A program made the position numbers and the translations under genes. Shown one piece after another: positions 35,763-44,818 of a stretch of DNA of 64,000 nt (positions within the stretch are counted from its first letter, which is position 1; each line of letters starts with the position of its first letter). The notes beneath the pieces were generated by a model. It was not told the origin of the DNA and ran no database searches. It was given only the letters and a program-made list of their open reading frames with translations. Source of the DNA: Pararhodobacter oceanensis (lineage in GTDB: Bacteria; Pseudomonadota; Alphaproteobacteria; Rhodobacterales; Rhodobacteraceae); assembly GCF_003076755.1 (NCBI RefSeq), contig NZ_QDKM01000002.1, positions 248,001-312,000 on the forward strand, written 5' to 3'.

Positions 35763-36814
35763 CCCTCCAGCTCGGCGAGTTTTTGCGCCTGATCATGGGC
35801 GGTCAGCGCCTCGATCACCGGATCAAGATCACCGCCCATCACCTGCGACAGCGCATAGAGCGTGAGGTTGATCCGGTGGTCGGTGAGGCGGCCCTGCGGC
35901 ACGTTATAGGTGCGGATGCGTTCCGAGCGATCACCGCTGCCGACCTGCGATTTGCGGTCGGCGGCGCGGGCCTCGTCCTGTTTGCGGCGCTCCATATCAA
36001 ACAGCCGCGCGCGCAGCACTTCCATCGCCAAAGCGCGGTTGCGGTGCTGCGATTTCTCGGCGCTGACCACGATGATACCGGTCGGCACATGGGTGATGCG
36101 GACGGCGGAATCGGTGGTGTTGACATGCTGGCCGCCAGCGCCCGAGGCGCGCATCGTGTCAATGCGCAGATCGCTGTCGGGGATATGCAGATCGACCTCT
36201 CCGGCCTCGGGCAGCACCGCGACGGTGGCCGCAGACGTATGGATACGCCCACCGGATTCGGTCACCGGCACCCGCTGCACGCGGTGGACGCCGGATTCGT
36301 ATTTCAGCCGCGCGAAAACACCCTCGCCCTGCACCCGCATCACCGCCTCTTTGAGCCCGCCGATTTCGGTCTCGGACAGCGAAATCATCTCGCAGCGCCA
36401 GCCCATATTGTCGGCATAGCGTTGATACATGCGCAGAAGATCGGCGGCAAAGAGACCCGCCTCATCGCCGCCGGTGCCGGGGCGGATTTCAAGGATCGCG
36501 GGGCGCGCATCGGCGGCATCCTTGGGGATCAGCGCCAGTTTCAGCCGGGCCTCAAGCTCAGGCAGTTCCGCCTCGAGCTCGGCCAGTTCCTCGCGCGCCA
36601 GCTCGCGCATCTCGGGATCCTCGAGCAGCGCTTGCGCCTCGTCGCGCTGGGCGAGGGCGGCGCGGTAACGCTGGATCGCCTCGACCACCGGCTTGAGCTG
36701 GTCATATTCGCGCGCCAGATCGGCCAGCCGCGCGGGATCGGCGCCCTCGGCAAGCTGGGCTTCGAGAAACCCGAAACGCTGGTGGATCTGTTCTAATGTA
36801 TCGGCTGGCAACAT
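35759..36814 (-). CDS. prfA: Peptide chain release factor 1
   Basis: A 351-residue RF1, which reads UAA and UAG. The GGQ motif at residues 227-229 ([14 protein letters not shown]) contacts the peptidyl-transferase centre and is the PrmC target. Earlier blocks are [20 protein letters not shown] and [20 protein letters not shown]. The first gene of prfA-prmC-DUF4167. Upstream lie two opposed copies of the ATATTT repeat. Confidence 0.95.
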   Translation of the reverse strand: MLPADTLEQIHQRFGFLEAQLAEGADPARLADLAREYDQLKPVVEAIQRYRAALAQRDEAQALLEDPEMRELAREELAELEAELPELEARLKLALIPKDAADARPAILEIRPGTGGDEAGLFAADLLRMYQRYADNMGWRCEMISLSETEIGGLKEAVMRVQGEGVFARLKYESGVHRVQRVPVTESGGRIHTSAATVAVLPEAGEVDLHIPDSDLRIDTMRASGAGGQHVNTTDSAVRITHVPTGIIVVSAEKSQHRNRALAMEVLRARLFDMERRKQDEARAADRKSQVGSGDRSERIRTYNVPQGRLTDHRINLTLYALSQVMGGDLDPVIEALTAHDQAQKLAELEG

Positions 36815-36892
36815 GGGTCGGGTTTGGCGGGCGGAGGGCGCTGCGTCAAGGGGTTAGCGTGGCGCGCGCGGGGACGGCTTGGCCAAAAACAG

Positions 36893-36946
36893 AGGGGGCT
36901 TTGCCCCCAGCCTGCGGCTTCCCCCAGGATATTTATCGACAGATGA
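36893..36946 (+). repeat. ATATTT-family intergenic repeat, copy 2
   Basis: GGGGGCTTTGCCCCC hairpin, then CTTCCCCCAGGATATTTATC and GACAGATGA. Same layout and tail as copy 1 at 27861. It faces copy 3 at 36979 in opposite orientation with 32 bases between. Confidence 0.8.
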
Positions 36947-36978
36947 GGCGCATTTTAATCAAATTTTCGGCGCCCACT

Positions 36979-37042
36979 TTATGCCCTAAATATCCTGGGG
37001 GTGAGCCGCGCAGCGGTGAGGGGGCAACGCCCCCTCTCTTTC
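36979..37042 (-). repeat. ATATTT-family intergenic repeat, copy 3 (inverted)
   Basis: On the minus strand it reads GAGGGGGCGTTGCCCCCTCA, a short GC spacer, then ACCCCCAGGATATTTAGGGC and ATAAAGTGGG. The tail AGGATATTTAGGGCATAAAG is shared with copy 5. It lies between the nlpD-like gene end and prfA. Confidence 0.8.
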
Positions 37043-37063
37043 TTTTGCTTCAACCCGAAGGTG

Positions 37064-38317
37064 TCACTGCAGATAGGGCATCGGATCGACGCTCTCGAAG
37101 CCTTCGCGGACTTCGAAATGCAGGAACGAGGGATCGCCGCGGCGGACGGTGGCGATCGACTGGCCGCGGCTGATTCGGTCGCCGCGGGCGACGGTGATAT
37201 TGTCGATATTGGCGTAGACGGTCAGCAGGTTATCGGCGTGGCGGATCACCAGGATCGGCACCTGATCAGTGTCCTGGGTGATCGCGGCGACGGTGCCGCC
37301 GGCGGCGGCGCGGATGCTGGTGCCGGCGGGGGCGCCGATGCCGATGCCGTCATTGCGGCCCCGCGCATAGGCGCGGATGATCCGGCCCTCGACCGGCATC
37401 GCCAATTGCGCGGCCTGGGTGCGTTCGGCGCCCAGATCGGCGACCGGCTCGGGCGCCGGGGCGCCTGCAGTCGCGCCCTGTCCGGCCGGTGTTGGCGTGG
37501 TTGCGGGCAGGGGCTGCGCCGCCGAGGGCGGGTTCGGCGTGGCCGAGCCTTGGCCCGGTAGCGAGGTTGTCGCGGGCAGGGTTGCCGCCGCAGTGGTGCC
37601 AGCAGCGGTTCCGGCGGTGATCGCGGCGGAGGTGCCGCCCGCGTCAGTGCCGGGCAGGCCGCTGGCGCTGAGCGGGGCGCTCAGCGCGGCGGTTTGCTGT
37701 TGCGCGACCGGGATCACCAATATCTGCCCTTCACGCACGCCCATATCACCGGCGAGCCCGTTCCATTCGGCCAGCGAGCGCGGCGTCACCTGATAGAGCC
37801 GCGCAATCGAGAAGGCGGTCTCGCCGCGGCGCACCTCATGTTGCACCGGCTCCGGCCCTGCGGAGGTTGCCGGGCTCAGCGTGGTGGCGGTGATCGCGCC
37901 CGGCGTCGAGGTGGCCTCGTCAACGCGGCTCGGCAGCACCAGAAGTTCGCCGCCGCGCATTACTGCGGCAGGGTCGATGGCGTTATGCGCGGCCAGCGCC
38001 CCCTGTGCGAGGCCGAGGCGGGCGGAGATATCGCGGACCTGTTCGCCGGGCTGCGCCACCACCACCTGATAGCCGGGATAAGAGATCACCCCGCGCGGAT
38101 CGGGCGTGGGCCGTGCGGCGGTGGAATTGCGCGCGGCTTCGGTGGTCGAGAAACGTTCAGAGGGGCGCAGGTCCCAATCCATATCCGAGCCGCAACCGGC
38201 CAGAATCGCCAGCCCGCTGGTCAGCGCCAGTGTCAGCCGCAACCGGCCACCCGTCATCGCCATTTTGCTGGTGGTCCGCGTGGCATCCGCTCGCATATTC
38301 ATCTCGACTCTGCTCAT
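37064..38317 (-). CDS. NlpD-like LysM/LytM lipoprotein, degenerate catalytic site
   Basis: A 417-residue lipoprotein with lipobox LAILAGC near residue 42. Two LysM domains follow (about 75-125 and 160-210, HEVRRGETAFSIARLYQVTP), then a Pro/Ala/Thr-rich linker and a C-terminal M23/LytM domain (about 305-417). The M23 metal ligands appear lost: the HxxxD position reads NDGIG and the HxH position YANID, while LHFEV remains. Such degenerate LytM proteins act as amidase activators (NlpD/EnvC type). The start is uncertain; 38263 gives a tighter signal peptide. It is third in surE-pcm-nlpD. Confidence 0.88.
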   Translation of the reverse strand: MSRVEMNMRADATRTTSKMAMTGGRLRLTLALTSGLAILAGCGSDMDWDLRPSERFSTTEAARNSTAARPTPDPRGVISYPGYQVVVAQPGEQVRDISARLGLAQGALAAHNAIDPAAVMRGGELLVLPSRVDEATSTPGAITATTLSPATSAGPEPVQHEVRRGETAFSIARLYQVTPRSLAEWNGLAGDMGVREGQILVIPVAQQQTAALSAPLSASGLPGTDAGGTSAAITAGTAAGTTAAATLPATTSLPGQGSATPNPPSAAQPLPATTPTPAGQGATAGAPAPEPVADLGAERTQAAQLAMPVEGRIIRAYARGRNDGIGIGAPAGTSIRAAAGGTVAAITQDTDQVPILVIRHADNLLTVYANIDNITVARGDRISRGQSIATVRRGDPSFLHFEVREGFESVDPMPYLQ

Positions 38318-38463
38318 TCAGTTCAATTCCTGTCCGCTGCGTGTCCGGCAGATGGCATCCATCGCTCGCCTGTCGAGCCTGTCCGCTTCTCTCTGCTGTG
38401 ATCCGCGCCTATCCGTGTCCGTGCCGTTATATAGCTTATTTATAGGGGCGTTACACCCCATCA

Positions 38464-38479
38464 CCACAACGTGTTGTGG
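38464..38479. promoter_or_regulatory. Palindrome CCACAAC-GT-GTTGTGG
   Basis: Perfect 7-bp arms with two central bases lie between pcm and the nlpD-like gene, about 147 bases upstream of the latter. TATAAATAAGCTATATAA-like sequence follows on the minus strand (about 38425-38445), so an internal promoter with an operator is possible. Confidence 0.35.
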
Positions 38480-38512
38480 ATTTTCGCCGATCATCAGGCG
38501 GCTGACCAAGGG

Positions 38513-39160
38513 TCACTCGCGCGCCATCCCCTCAAGCAGCGGCACAAAGCGCACCGGCCGCAGTTCCTCATAGTCAAAGCCGGTCTCGCTGCGGCGCACT
38601 TTGATCAGGCTTTGCACATGGTCCGACTGGCCCACCGGCACCACCATGATACCGCCGATGCGCAATTGCTGCAGCAAGGGGCCGGGCGGGTCTTCGGCGG
38701 CGGCGGTGACCAGAATGCGGTCAAAGGGCGCCTGTTCGGGCAGGCCAAAGGAGCCATCCGAGGCGAGGCAGGTGATATTCGACAGGTTCAACGCCTCGAA
38801 AGCGGCGCGGGCGCTGGCGACCAGCGGGCGGTGGCGCTCAACGGTATAGACGCGGCGCGCGAGGCGGCTGAGGATCGCCGCCTGATAGCCCGAGCCGGTG
38901 CCCACTTCGAGCACCTTATGGCGTGAGGTGACCTCGAGCGCCTCGGTCATCAGCGCCACCACCGAGGGCTGGCTGATCGTCTGCCCGCAGGCAATCGGCA
39001 GCGGCGTATCCTCATAGGCGCGCTCGGAAAACACCCCGCGCAGGAACACCGCGCGGTCGATCTGCTCCATCGCGCGCAGCACATGGGCGTCGGTCACGCC
39101 CTTCGAGCGCAGCGCATAGATGAAGCGCATGATATTTTCAGCGCGCTCGGTTTCGGTCAT
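38513..39160 (-). CDS. pcm: Protein-L-isoaspartate O-methyltransferase
   Basis: A 215-residue PCMT that repairs isoaspartyl residues in aged proteins using SAM. The family motifs are present: [20 protein letters not shown], then [19 protein letters not shown] for SAM binding, and [20 protein letters not shown]. It starts in the surE stop (ATGA overlap) and is 195 bases upstream of the nlpD-like gene. It matches the surE-pcm-nlpD order known from enterobacteria. Confidence 0.93.
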   Translation of the reverse strand: MTETERAENIMRFIYALRSKGVTDAHVLRAMEQIDRAVFLRGVFSERAYEDTPLPIACGQTISQPSVVALMTEALEVTSRHKVLEVGTGSGYQAAILSRLARRVYTVERHRPLVASARAAFEALNLSNITCLASDGSFGLPEQAPFDRILVTAAAEDPPGPLLQQLRIGGIMVVPVGQSDHVQSLIKVRRSETGFDYEELRPVRFVPLLEGMARE

Positions 39161-39942
39161 TCAAGACGGTCCTTCAGGGTGGCGATCATGTCATGGGCGG
39201 TCATATCACAGCGCGCCGGTGTCACCGAGATATATCCGTCGAGATTGGCCGCCGCATCACTGCCCGGCAGGGTCGGGATGTCCTGCGGGCCGCCCTTGAT
39301 CCACAAAAATTTGCGGCCCGAGGGCGACATATGCGGCTCGACGCCAAACGAGGTGTGGCGGCGGAACCCTTGGGTGGTGACGCGGGTGCCCTTGACCTCC
39401 GATGCGGGGACCGGCGGAAAGTTGACGTTGTAGAACAGGCGGTAATCGTCTTCGGTCCAGATGCCGTTTTCAAGGATATTGCGCACCACGGCTGCGCCAT
39501 GGGTAATCGCCGGTTCGAACTGGTCGGACATTTCCAGCGTGCGCGGCCCCATATATTGCGACAGTGCGATCGAGCGCATCCCCTGCAGTGCCGCCTCGAT
39601 ACAGGCGCCGACAGTGCCCGAATAGAGCGTGTTCTCGGCGGCGTTATTGCCACGGTTGACGCCCGAGAGCACCAGATCGGGGCGCTGGTCTTGCAGGATT
39701 TCAAACAGACCGGCGAGCACGCAATCGGCGGGGCTGCCCTCGGCGGCATAGCGGCGCTCGCCCATTTTGGCGATCATCATCGGATGCGTATAGCTGATCT
39801 TATGCGCCACGCCCGATTGCTCGAAAGCCGGCGCCACGGTCCAGACTTCGCCGCTCTCGCCGGCGATCTCATGGGCGATGGCTTCGAGCACCTTGAGCCC
39901 CGGAGCGTTGATACCGTCGTCATTGGTGATGAGAATGCGCAT
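39157..39942 (-). CDS. surE: 5'/3'-nucleotidase SurE
   Basis: A 261-residue SurE nucleotidase that dephosphorylates nucleoside monophosphates. The metal-binding start [16 protein letters not shown] is diagnostic, and the conserved [20 protein letters not shown] and PADCVLAGL blocks follow. It is the first gene of the surE-pcm-nlpD cluster, divergent from a secreted-protein gene 181 bases away. Confidence 0.95.
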   Translation of the reverse strand: MRILITNDDGINAPGLKVLEAIAHEIAGESGEVWTVAPAFEQSGVAHKISYTHPMMIAKMGERRYAAEGSPADCVLAGLFEILQDQRPDLVLSGVNRGNNAAENTLYSGTVGACIEAALQGMRSIALSQYMGPRTLEMSDQFEPAITHGAAVVRNILENGIWTEDDYRLFYNVNFPPVPASEVKGTRVTTQGFRRHTSFGVEPHMSPSGRKFLWIKGGPQDIPTLPGSDAAANLDGYISVTPARCDMTAHDMIATLKDRLE

Positions 39943-40123
39943 GCTCTGCCTTTCGTCGCTTTGGCTCTTTGCTTAGTGCAGGCAGGCGCGGGCGGCAAGG
40001 CAAGGCTGCGGCGGCGGCTGTCGCCCTGCCTGTGCGCGGGGTTCCTGCGGGCGGCGGCTCGGCTTTTTCTAGGCAGATGCGCGGGCCTGTGTCAGGGTGG
40101 CTATGGTGACACAGGAGGACAGG

Positions 40124-40552
40124 ATGCGCGCGACACTTGCAGGACTATCTCTGGGGCTGATCGCCGGTTTCGGCGCCAGCCCGTTGATCGCCGATGAGGT
40201 CTGGGACAGCACCTTCGGGCCGGTGGCATGGGAAGCGACCATCGGCGAGGTCGCGGTTTTGCGGCTGGATGTGCCCGAGAGCGGCGAGGTCGTGCGGATG
40301 TATGTCGAGGGGCTGGGCGCCGATGTGATGGGCGGCCGCGGCGCCTACCGTGGCGTCTGGATCTCGGATCAGGGCGACAGGGCCTGCGCGGTGCAGGTGA
40401 TCGGGCCGGACGGGGTGAAATCCGCCTATTGGGGGCAATTCTCGATCAGTTTCGTCGCGCCCGAGTTCCCCTCGGATTGGGCGGGCGTGTTCGGCAATTG
40501 TCTGGACCGGCCCGAAACCCCGGTCGCGGCCCTAGCGATCTTTGCAGAATAA
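40124..40552 (+). CDS. Secreted hypothetical protein
   Basis: A 142-residue protein with a signal peptide (RATLAGLSLGLIAGFGASPL, probable cut before ADEVW). The mature part is beta-rich, with two cysteines (in RACAVQV and GNCLD) that may form a disulfide. AGGAGG precedes ATG 40124. I do not recognise the family; it looks like a small periplasmic domain protein. It has no operon partner, although the next gene follows on the same strand after 63 bases. Confidence 0.65.
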   Translation: MRATLAGLSLGLIAGFGASPLIADEVWDSTFGPVAWEATIGEVAVLRLDVPESGEVVRMYVEGLGADVMGGRGAYRGVWISDQGDRACAVQVIGPDGVKSAYWGQFSISFVAPEFPSDWAGVFGNCLDRPETPVAALAIFAE

Positions 40553-40615
40553 GGCGCAATTTCAACGGTATAGTTGAGCAAAATCGGCAGTCACGGGCTG
40601 CAGGCAGGAGGACAT

Positions 40616-41539
40616 ATGGCGTATACATTCATCGGGCTGGGCAATCTGGGCGGGCATCTGGCGGCCTCATTGCTGCGGGCAGGGTTTGCGGTGACGGTGC
40701 ATGACCGCGACATGGGACAGCGCGCGCGGCTGGAGGCGCTGGGCGCGGTCTGGGCCGATAGTGCGGCGCAGGCGGTGGGCGGCGCGGATGATGGAGCGGA
40801 TGGTGGTGCGGATGCGGTGATCACCTGTCTGCCCTCGCCCGCGGTCTCGGAGGCGGTGCTGGCGCAGGTGCTGCCAAAGATGCGCAAGGGCGCGGACTGG
40901 ATCGAGATGTCGACCTTGGGCCGTGCGGATATCCTGCGGCTGGCGGAACAGGCGCAGGCGACAGGCGTGGGCGTGCTGGAGGCGCCGGTGACCGGCGGCG
41001 TGCATCTGGCGGCGCAGGGCAAGATCACCGTCTTGGTCGGTGGCGAAGCCGAGGTTTTCGCGCGCCATCAACCCGCCTTGGCGGCGATGGGCGACAAGAT
41101 CTTTCACATGGGGCCGTTGGGCGCGGCGAGCCTGATCAAGGTGATCACCAATATGCTGGCCTTCATCCATCTGGTGGCCGATGGCGAGGCGCTGATGCTG
41201 GCCAAACGCGGTGGGCTGGACCTGAAGACCGCATGGGAGGCGATCGCCGCCTCTTCGGGTAGCAGTTTTGTGCATGAGACCGAGGGGCAATTGATCCTGA
41301 ACGGCAGCTATGATGTGGGGTTCACCATGGATCTGGCGCTCAAGGATCTGGGGTTTGCGATGGAGTTCGGGCGCGAATACGGGGTGCCGATGGATCTGGC
41401 GGGGCTGACCGCGCAGAGCTTTCTGCGTGGCAAGGCGGCCTACGGCGGGCAGGCGCAATCGCCGATGATCGTGAAGCTGCTGGAGGAGGCGCTGGGCACC
41501 GATCTGCGGGCCGAGGGGTTTCCGGCAAAGCTGGAGTAG
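40616..41539 (+). CDS. NAD(P)-dependent beta-hydroxyacid dehydrogenase family
   Basis: A 307-residue protein of the 3-hydroxyisobutyrate dehydrogenase family. The Rossmann motif FIGLGNLGGHLAASLLRAGF opens the protein. DAVITCLPSPAVS, the substrate-binding EAPVTGGVHLAAQGKITVLV and the helical domain with the catalytic Lys in GAASLIKVITNMLAF follow. The exact substrate is open (3-hydroxyisobutyrate, tartronate semialdehyde or similar). CAGGAGGACAT precedes ATG 40616. Confidence 0.85.
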   Translation: MAYTFIGLGNLGGHLAASLLRAGFAVTVHDRDMGQRARLEALGAVWADSAAQAVGGADDGADGGADAVITCLPSPAVSEAVLAQVLPKMRKGADWIEMSTLGRADILRLAEQAQATGVGVLEAPVTGGVHLAAQGKITVLVGGEAEVFARHQPALAAMGDKIFHMGPLGAASLIKVITNMLAFIHLVADGEALMLAKRGGLDLKTAWEAIAASSGSSFVHETEGQLILNGSYDVGFTMDLALKDLGFAMEFGREYGVPMDLAGLTAQSFLRGKAAYGGQAQSPMIVKLLEEALGTDLRAEGFPAKLE

Positions 41540-41567
41540 CGGCGGCGTTGGGCGCCTGCGGTTAAGG

Positions 41568-42587
41568 TTAACGGCGCCCGAGGAGGAACTCGCGCATGGT
41601 GGCGCGGTTGCCGCGCGAGACCGGCACCATCTGGCCGCTGCTCATGCGCAATTCGGGGCCGCTGGTGCCCTTTTCCATGCGCTCGATATGGCGCAGGCTG
41701 ACCCACCATGAGCGATGAACCCGCATCCCGTCCAATCCGGCCAGATCCTGTTCGACATCGCTAAGCCGCATCAGGATCAGCGCCGAGCCTATAGTGGTGG
41801 TGACCTCGATATAATGGTCCTGCGCCTGCACCACGACGATATCGCGGCCCAGCTCTTGCGGTAGTTTCGCAAAGAGCAGCGAGTTGGCGAGTACCTCCTC
41901 GGGGATCTCGCTGGCGGTATCGGCGGGCGTTTCCGGGCCGGAAACCGTGGCCGCATCTGTGGCCGCATCTGTGGCGATTGGCTGCGGCGGGGCCGGTGTG
42001 ATCTCGGCGGGGTCCGCGGTGGTGGTGAGACTGATGGCGCTGCGTTCGGGCGCGGGGATCAGCTCGCCGGTGTCAGGGCCGCTGTTCAAACCGGCCAGAT
42101 CAGCGCGCGCGCCATGGCTGCCCCAGAGCGCATTCACCACCACATTGATCAACACCACCGAGACCGAGACCACGGGAAACAGATCCCAGAACCGGTAGTG
42201 GGTGAGGTCCGGCACGGTCAGCATATTCACCGTATGCACCAGCGCCATCACCGGCAGAATGCCCAGAATGCCGACCGCAATCGAGGCCGGTAGCCAATGG
42301 ATGCCACGGGCAAAGGCCATGCGCCGCCCGATGATCGACAGATAGGTCATGATCAGGCTGGAAAACAGCGCCGTCGCGCCCCAATAGATCAACCGCGTCG
42401 GGAAGTTGAAACGTTGCAATGTGTTGAACGGTCCGGCCCATGAGATGATCAGGATCAACCCGCCGAGGATCAGCCAAAAGCGCGAATTGCATAAATAGCC
42501 GAGCAGTTCACGATACGCGAGTTGCGCCCCCGAAGGGGTGGCGCGCGGTGGCGGGTCATGAGCAAAAGGCGGCTTGGCGGGGTCCAT
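41568..42587 (-). CDS. Membrane-anchored LytTR transcriptional regulator
   Basis: A 339-residue protein. Four membrane segments lie between about residues 35 and 165 (FWLILGGLILIISWAG, LIYWGATALFSSLIMTYLSI, SIAVGILGILPVMALVHTV, LFPVVSVSVVLINVVVNALW). A Pro/Ala/Thr linker leads to a C-terminal LytTR DNA-binding domain (about 240-339: VVVQAQDHYIEVTTT, MRVHRSWWVSLRHIERMEKG). It probably links a membrane signal to gene control; ligand and targets are unknown. Confidence 0.88.
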   Translation of the reverse strand: MDPAKPPFAHDPPPRATPSGAQLAYRELLGYLCNSRFWLILGGLILIISWAGPFNTLQRFNFPTRLIYWGATALFSSLIMTYLSIIGRRMAFARGIHWLPASIAVGILGILPVMALVHTVNMLTVPDLTHYRFWDLFPVVSVSVVLINVVVNALWGSHGARADLAGLNSGPDTGELIPAPERSAISLTTTADPAEITPAPPQPIATDAATDAATVSGPETPADTASEIPEEVLANSLLFAKLPQELGRDIVVVQAQDHYIEVTTTIGSALILMRLSDVEQDLAGLDGMRVHRSWWVSLRHIERMEKGTSGPELRMSSGQMVPVSRGNRATMREFLLGRR

Positions 42588-42859
42588 AAGGCCTGATTAG
42601 CGTAGGGGCGGCAAAACTCAAGTGGCGACGGACAGGATACGCTTGGATTTGCCCGATAATGCGAACAAAGCGCGCGGATTGGTAGAAATTACCGGCAGGT
42701 GTCAGGTGGTTGCGCGGTTTTGGCGTGATTTGCCGCGGGGCGCGGCGGCGGGGTGACGGCGGCCAGTTCGGCGGGGAAAACCCGAGTTCTGGCGCCAAAA
42801 TCAGGGGGCAGGGGGCCTTTGCTGCGGTCCCCTGCTGGCGGGCGCTGGTAGGGCGTGCG

Positions 42860-43780
42860 CTACTGCGCGGCGCGCCAATTGCCGAGGATGAAACGCGCGG
42901 TCATCAGGTCAAGATGGGCGCCGCCACCGTTCTTGAACAGGGTGATCTCGCTGTCCGATTGCCGCCCGGCCGCGCCATTCACCAGATCGTAGAAATCACC
43001 CTGAATGTCGCCCTCGCTGATCACCCCCTCGGCAAGCGGGGTTTTCAGCTCGCCGATATGATCCAGCGTGGTGTCGCGGCTGTCGACAAAGATCCGCGCG
43101 CGGCGCAGGGCCACGTCATCGGCCTCGCGCATATCCGGCGTATAGGCGCCGATCAGGTCGAGATGCTGACCCGGTTGCAACCAAGCGCCCTTGATCACGG
43201 GGGATTTTGCCATGGTGCAGCAGGTGATGATCTCGGCCTCTTTCACTGCCGCCTCCAGATCATCCGCCACCTGCGCACCGGGGTAGGCGGCGGCGAGCGC
43301 CTCGGCGGCGTCACGGCGGCGCGCCCAGATGGTCACCTCAAGGTCGGGGATCAGGGCGGAATAGGCCTCGATGATGGAGCCCGCAACGATACCCGCGCCA
43401 ACCACCAGAAGCCTGCGCGCGTCTTTACGGGCCAGCATCCGCGCACCCAGTAGCGAGTCGCAGGCGGTTTTCCATTTGGTCACCAAGCCGTTGTCGATCA
43501 GCGCTTCGATCTCGCCGGTGGCGTCGCTGAACACCGACATTGCGCCTTGAATCGAGGGCCGCCCCTGCGCGGGATTATCGGGGAAAATGGTGACCGATTT
43601 CACCCCGATGCCCAGCCCCTCGATCCAGGCCGCGCGCGACAGCAGCTTGTCATCCCCGCGGGCCAGCAGCGTGTCTTCGATCTGCGCTTTGGGGCGGCGG
43701 TGGCCCTCGGCCAGAGCATCGGCCAGCGCCAGCCAGTCCATCAGCGGTTCAACATCTGTGCGGGTCAAAACGGGGATCAT
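42860..43780 (-). CDS. Ornithine cyclodeaminase / mu-crystallin family protein
   Basis: A 306-residue NAD(P)-binding protein of the ornithine cyclodeaminase/alanine dehydrogenase family. Visible blocks are GIGVKSVTIFPDNPAQGRPS, the dinucleotide site RRLLVVGAGIVAGSIIEAY, and DLIGAYTPDMREADDVALRR. The substrate cannot be decided (ornithine, an imino acid or similar). ATG 43780 is chosen over 43792 because GGAGG lies 6 bases before it. Confidence 0.85.
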   Translation of the reverse strand: MIPVLTRTDVEPLMDWLALADALAEGHRRPKAQIEDTLLARGDDKLLSRAAWIEGLGIGVKSVTIFPDNPAQGRPSIQGAMSVFSDATGEIEALIDNGLVTKWKTACDSLLGARMLARKDARRLLVVGAGIVAGSIIEAYSALIPDLEVTIWARRRDAAEALAAAYPGAQVADDLEAAVKEAEIITCCTMAKSPVIKGAWLQPGQHLDLIGAYTPDMREADDVALRRARIFVDSRDTTLDHIGELKTPLAEGVISEGDIQGDFYDLVNGAAGRQSDSEITLFKNGGGAHLDLMTARFILGNWRAAQ

Positions 43781-43924
43781 CGCGGCCTCCATATGGTTTT
43801 ATGCAGAGTGCTGGCGAGGGGCGGCGGTGGCAAGGGGTAATAGCGCGGGCATCCGGGGCGGCGGATATGTTGGATAAGTGCCAGCCGGATGTGGTCAATA
43901 TCGCGGCGGGGGTGTGAATGTCAG

Positions 43925-44113
43925 ATGTTTGGAGGGGATGGCCTGAAATGGCACAAATTCGACATTGAGCCGCGAATATGCGAGAATTGCGGCGATGTGC
44001 TGGCCGTTTTTCAACCGGGTAATCGGGTGTATGTCATGCCGGATGCGGTGGAATGCCTGCAGTCGCTACCCTGCGCGATATGTCGGAAAATTACCCTTTG
44101 CGGCGATCGCTGA
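43925..44113 (+). CDS. Possible small zinc-ribbon-like protein
   Basis: A 62-residue frame with two CxxC pairs (CENC near residue 19 and CAIC near 48), a WHKFDIEPR start and a final CGDR. The pattern suits a small zinc-binding protein. It is convergent with the MarR gene and overlaps its 3' end by 23 bases on the opposite strand. The ribosome site is weak and I do not recognise a family, so it may be spurious. Confidence 0.35.
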   Translation: MFGGDGLKWHKFDIEPRICENCGDVLAVFQPGNRVYVMPDAVECLQSLPCAICRKITLCGDR

Positions 44114-44702
44114 GCGGGACGAAATCGACGCAGAGCGCGCCGAGATCGGCGCCGCCGAGGATCGATTGGGTGCAGCGGCAATAGGTCGAGGCGGGCTGCG
44201 AGGTGTCGCAATGGCCGCAATCGTTGCAATTGCCGAACTGCGGCGCGGCGCGCAGACCGGCCAGCGCGCTGGAGATCGTGGCGAGCGCTTCGGTAAAGGC
44301 GCTGCGCTGGGCGGCGGGGAGCGCGTCGATACAGCGGCTGAGATCGCGCAACGGGTCGGAGGCGAGTTTCAGATGCCCCGCCTCGGTGACATCAATGCGC
44401 GCCACCCGCCCGTCATGCTCGCAGGGGGTGCGTTGCAACAACCCGAGGCTGACCAGCGATTTCACCGTCTGCGAGGCGGTGCCGCGGGTGGTGACATGGA
44501 ATTGCGAAAACGCCGACGGGGTGCGCGAGAACCGGTTGGCGCTGGCGAAATAGCGCAGCGCTGTCCATTGCGCCGCGGTCAGGCTGGGATCGGTCGCCTG
44601 CCCATGCGCCAAACGCGCCACATGCACCAATAGATCGGCGGCATGTGCGGCATCCATCGGGCGCTGGGTTTCGGTCTCGGGGGAGGGCATCGGGCTGGTC
44701 AT
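44091..44702 (-). CDS. MarR-like regulator with cysteine-rich C-terminus
   Basis: A 203-residue protein with a MarR winged-helix core (SLTAAQWTALRYFASANRFS, FHVTTRGTASQTVKSLVSLG and LLQRTPCEHDGRVARIDVTE). The tail is unusual for MarR: six cysteines at residues 159, 162, 165, 175, 177 and 191 in the order CxxCxxC, CxC, C. This could bind an iron-sulfur cluster or zinc, or act as a redox switch. ATG 44702 has no Shine-Dalgarno site, so the start is uncertain. It is divergent from an RpoH-type sigma gene. Confidence 0.8.
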   Translation of the reverse strand: MTSPMPSPETETQRPMDAAHAADLLVHVARLAHGQATDPSLTAAQWTALRYFASANRFSRTPSAFSQFHVTTRGTASQTVKSLVSLGLLQRTPCEHDGRVARIDVTEAGHLKLASDPLRDLSRCIDALPAAQRSAFTEALATISSALAGLRAAPQFGNCNDCGHCDTSQPASTYCRCTQSILGGADLGALCVDFVPLSDRRKG

Positions 44703-44731
44703 GGCCAAGGAGGTAATCCCAGCCCCTCGGC

Positions 44732-44794
44732 TTGACAAGTCCGGCGATAGATAGTAGCGATGCGAAACAAGATATAAGCGAAGCGCTATTATCT
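44732..44794. promoter_or_regulatory. Divergent control region with 11-bp inverted repeat
   Basis: TTGACA at 44732-44737 is a perfect -35 box for the sigma gene; 17 bases later TAGCGA is a weak -10. An inverted repeat AGATAGTAGCG (44749-44759) and CGCTATTATCT (44784-44794), one mismatch, overlaps and follows the -10. This fits a dimeric regulator, most simply the MarR-like neighbour. Confidence 0.5.
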
Positions 44795-44818
44795 GGAGAC
44801 GTATGAAAGGGGTTAACA

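Noticed and set aside
44707-44719. Perfect AAGGAGGTAATCC Shine-Dalgarno-like sequence on the plus strand
   Set aside because: No start codon follows at a usable distance; the nearest TTG is 19 bases from it. It lies upstream of the minus-strand MarR start and seems accidental.
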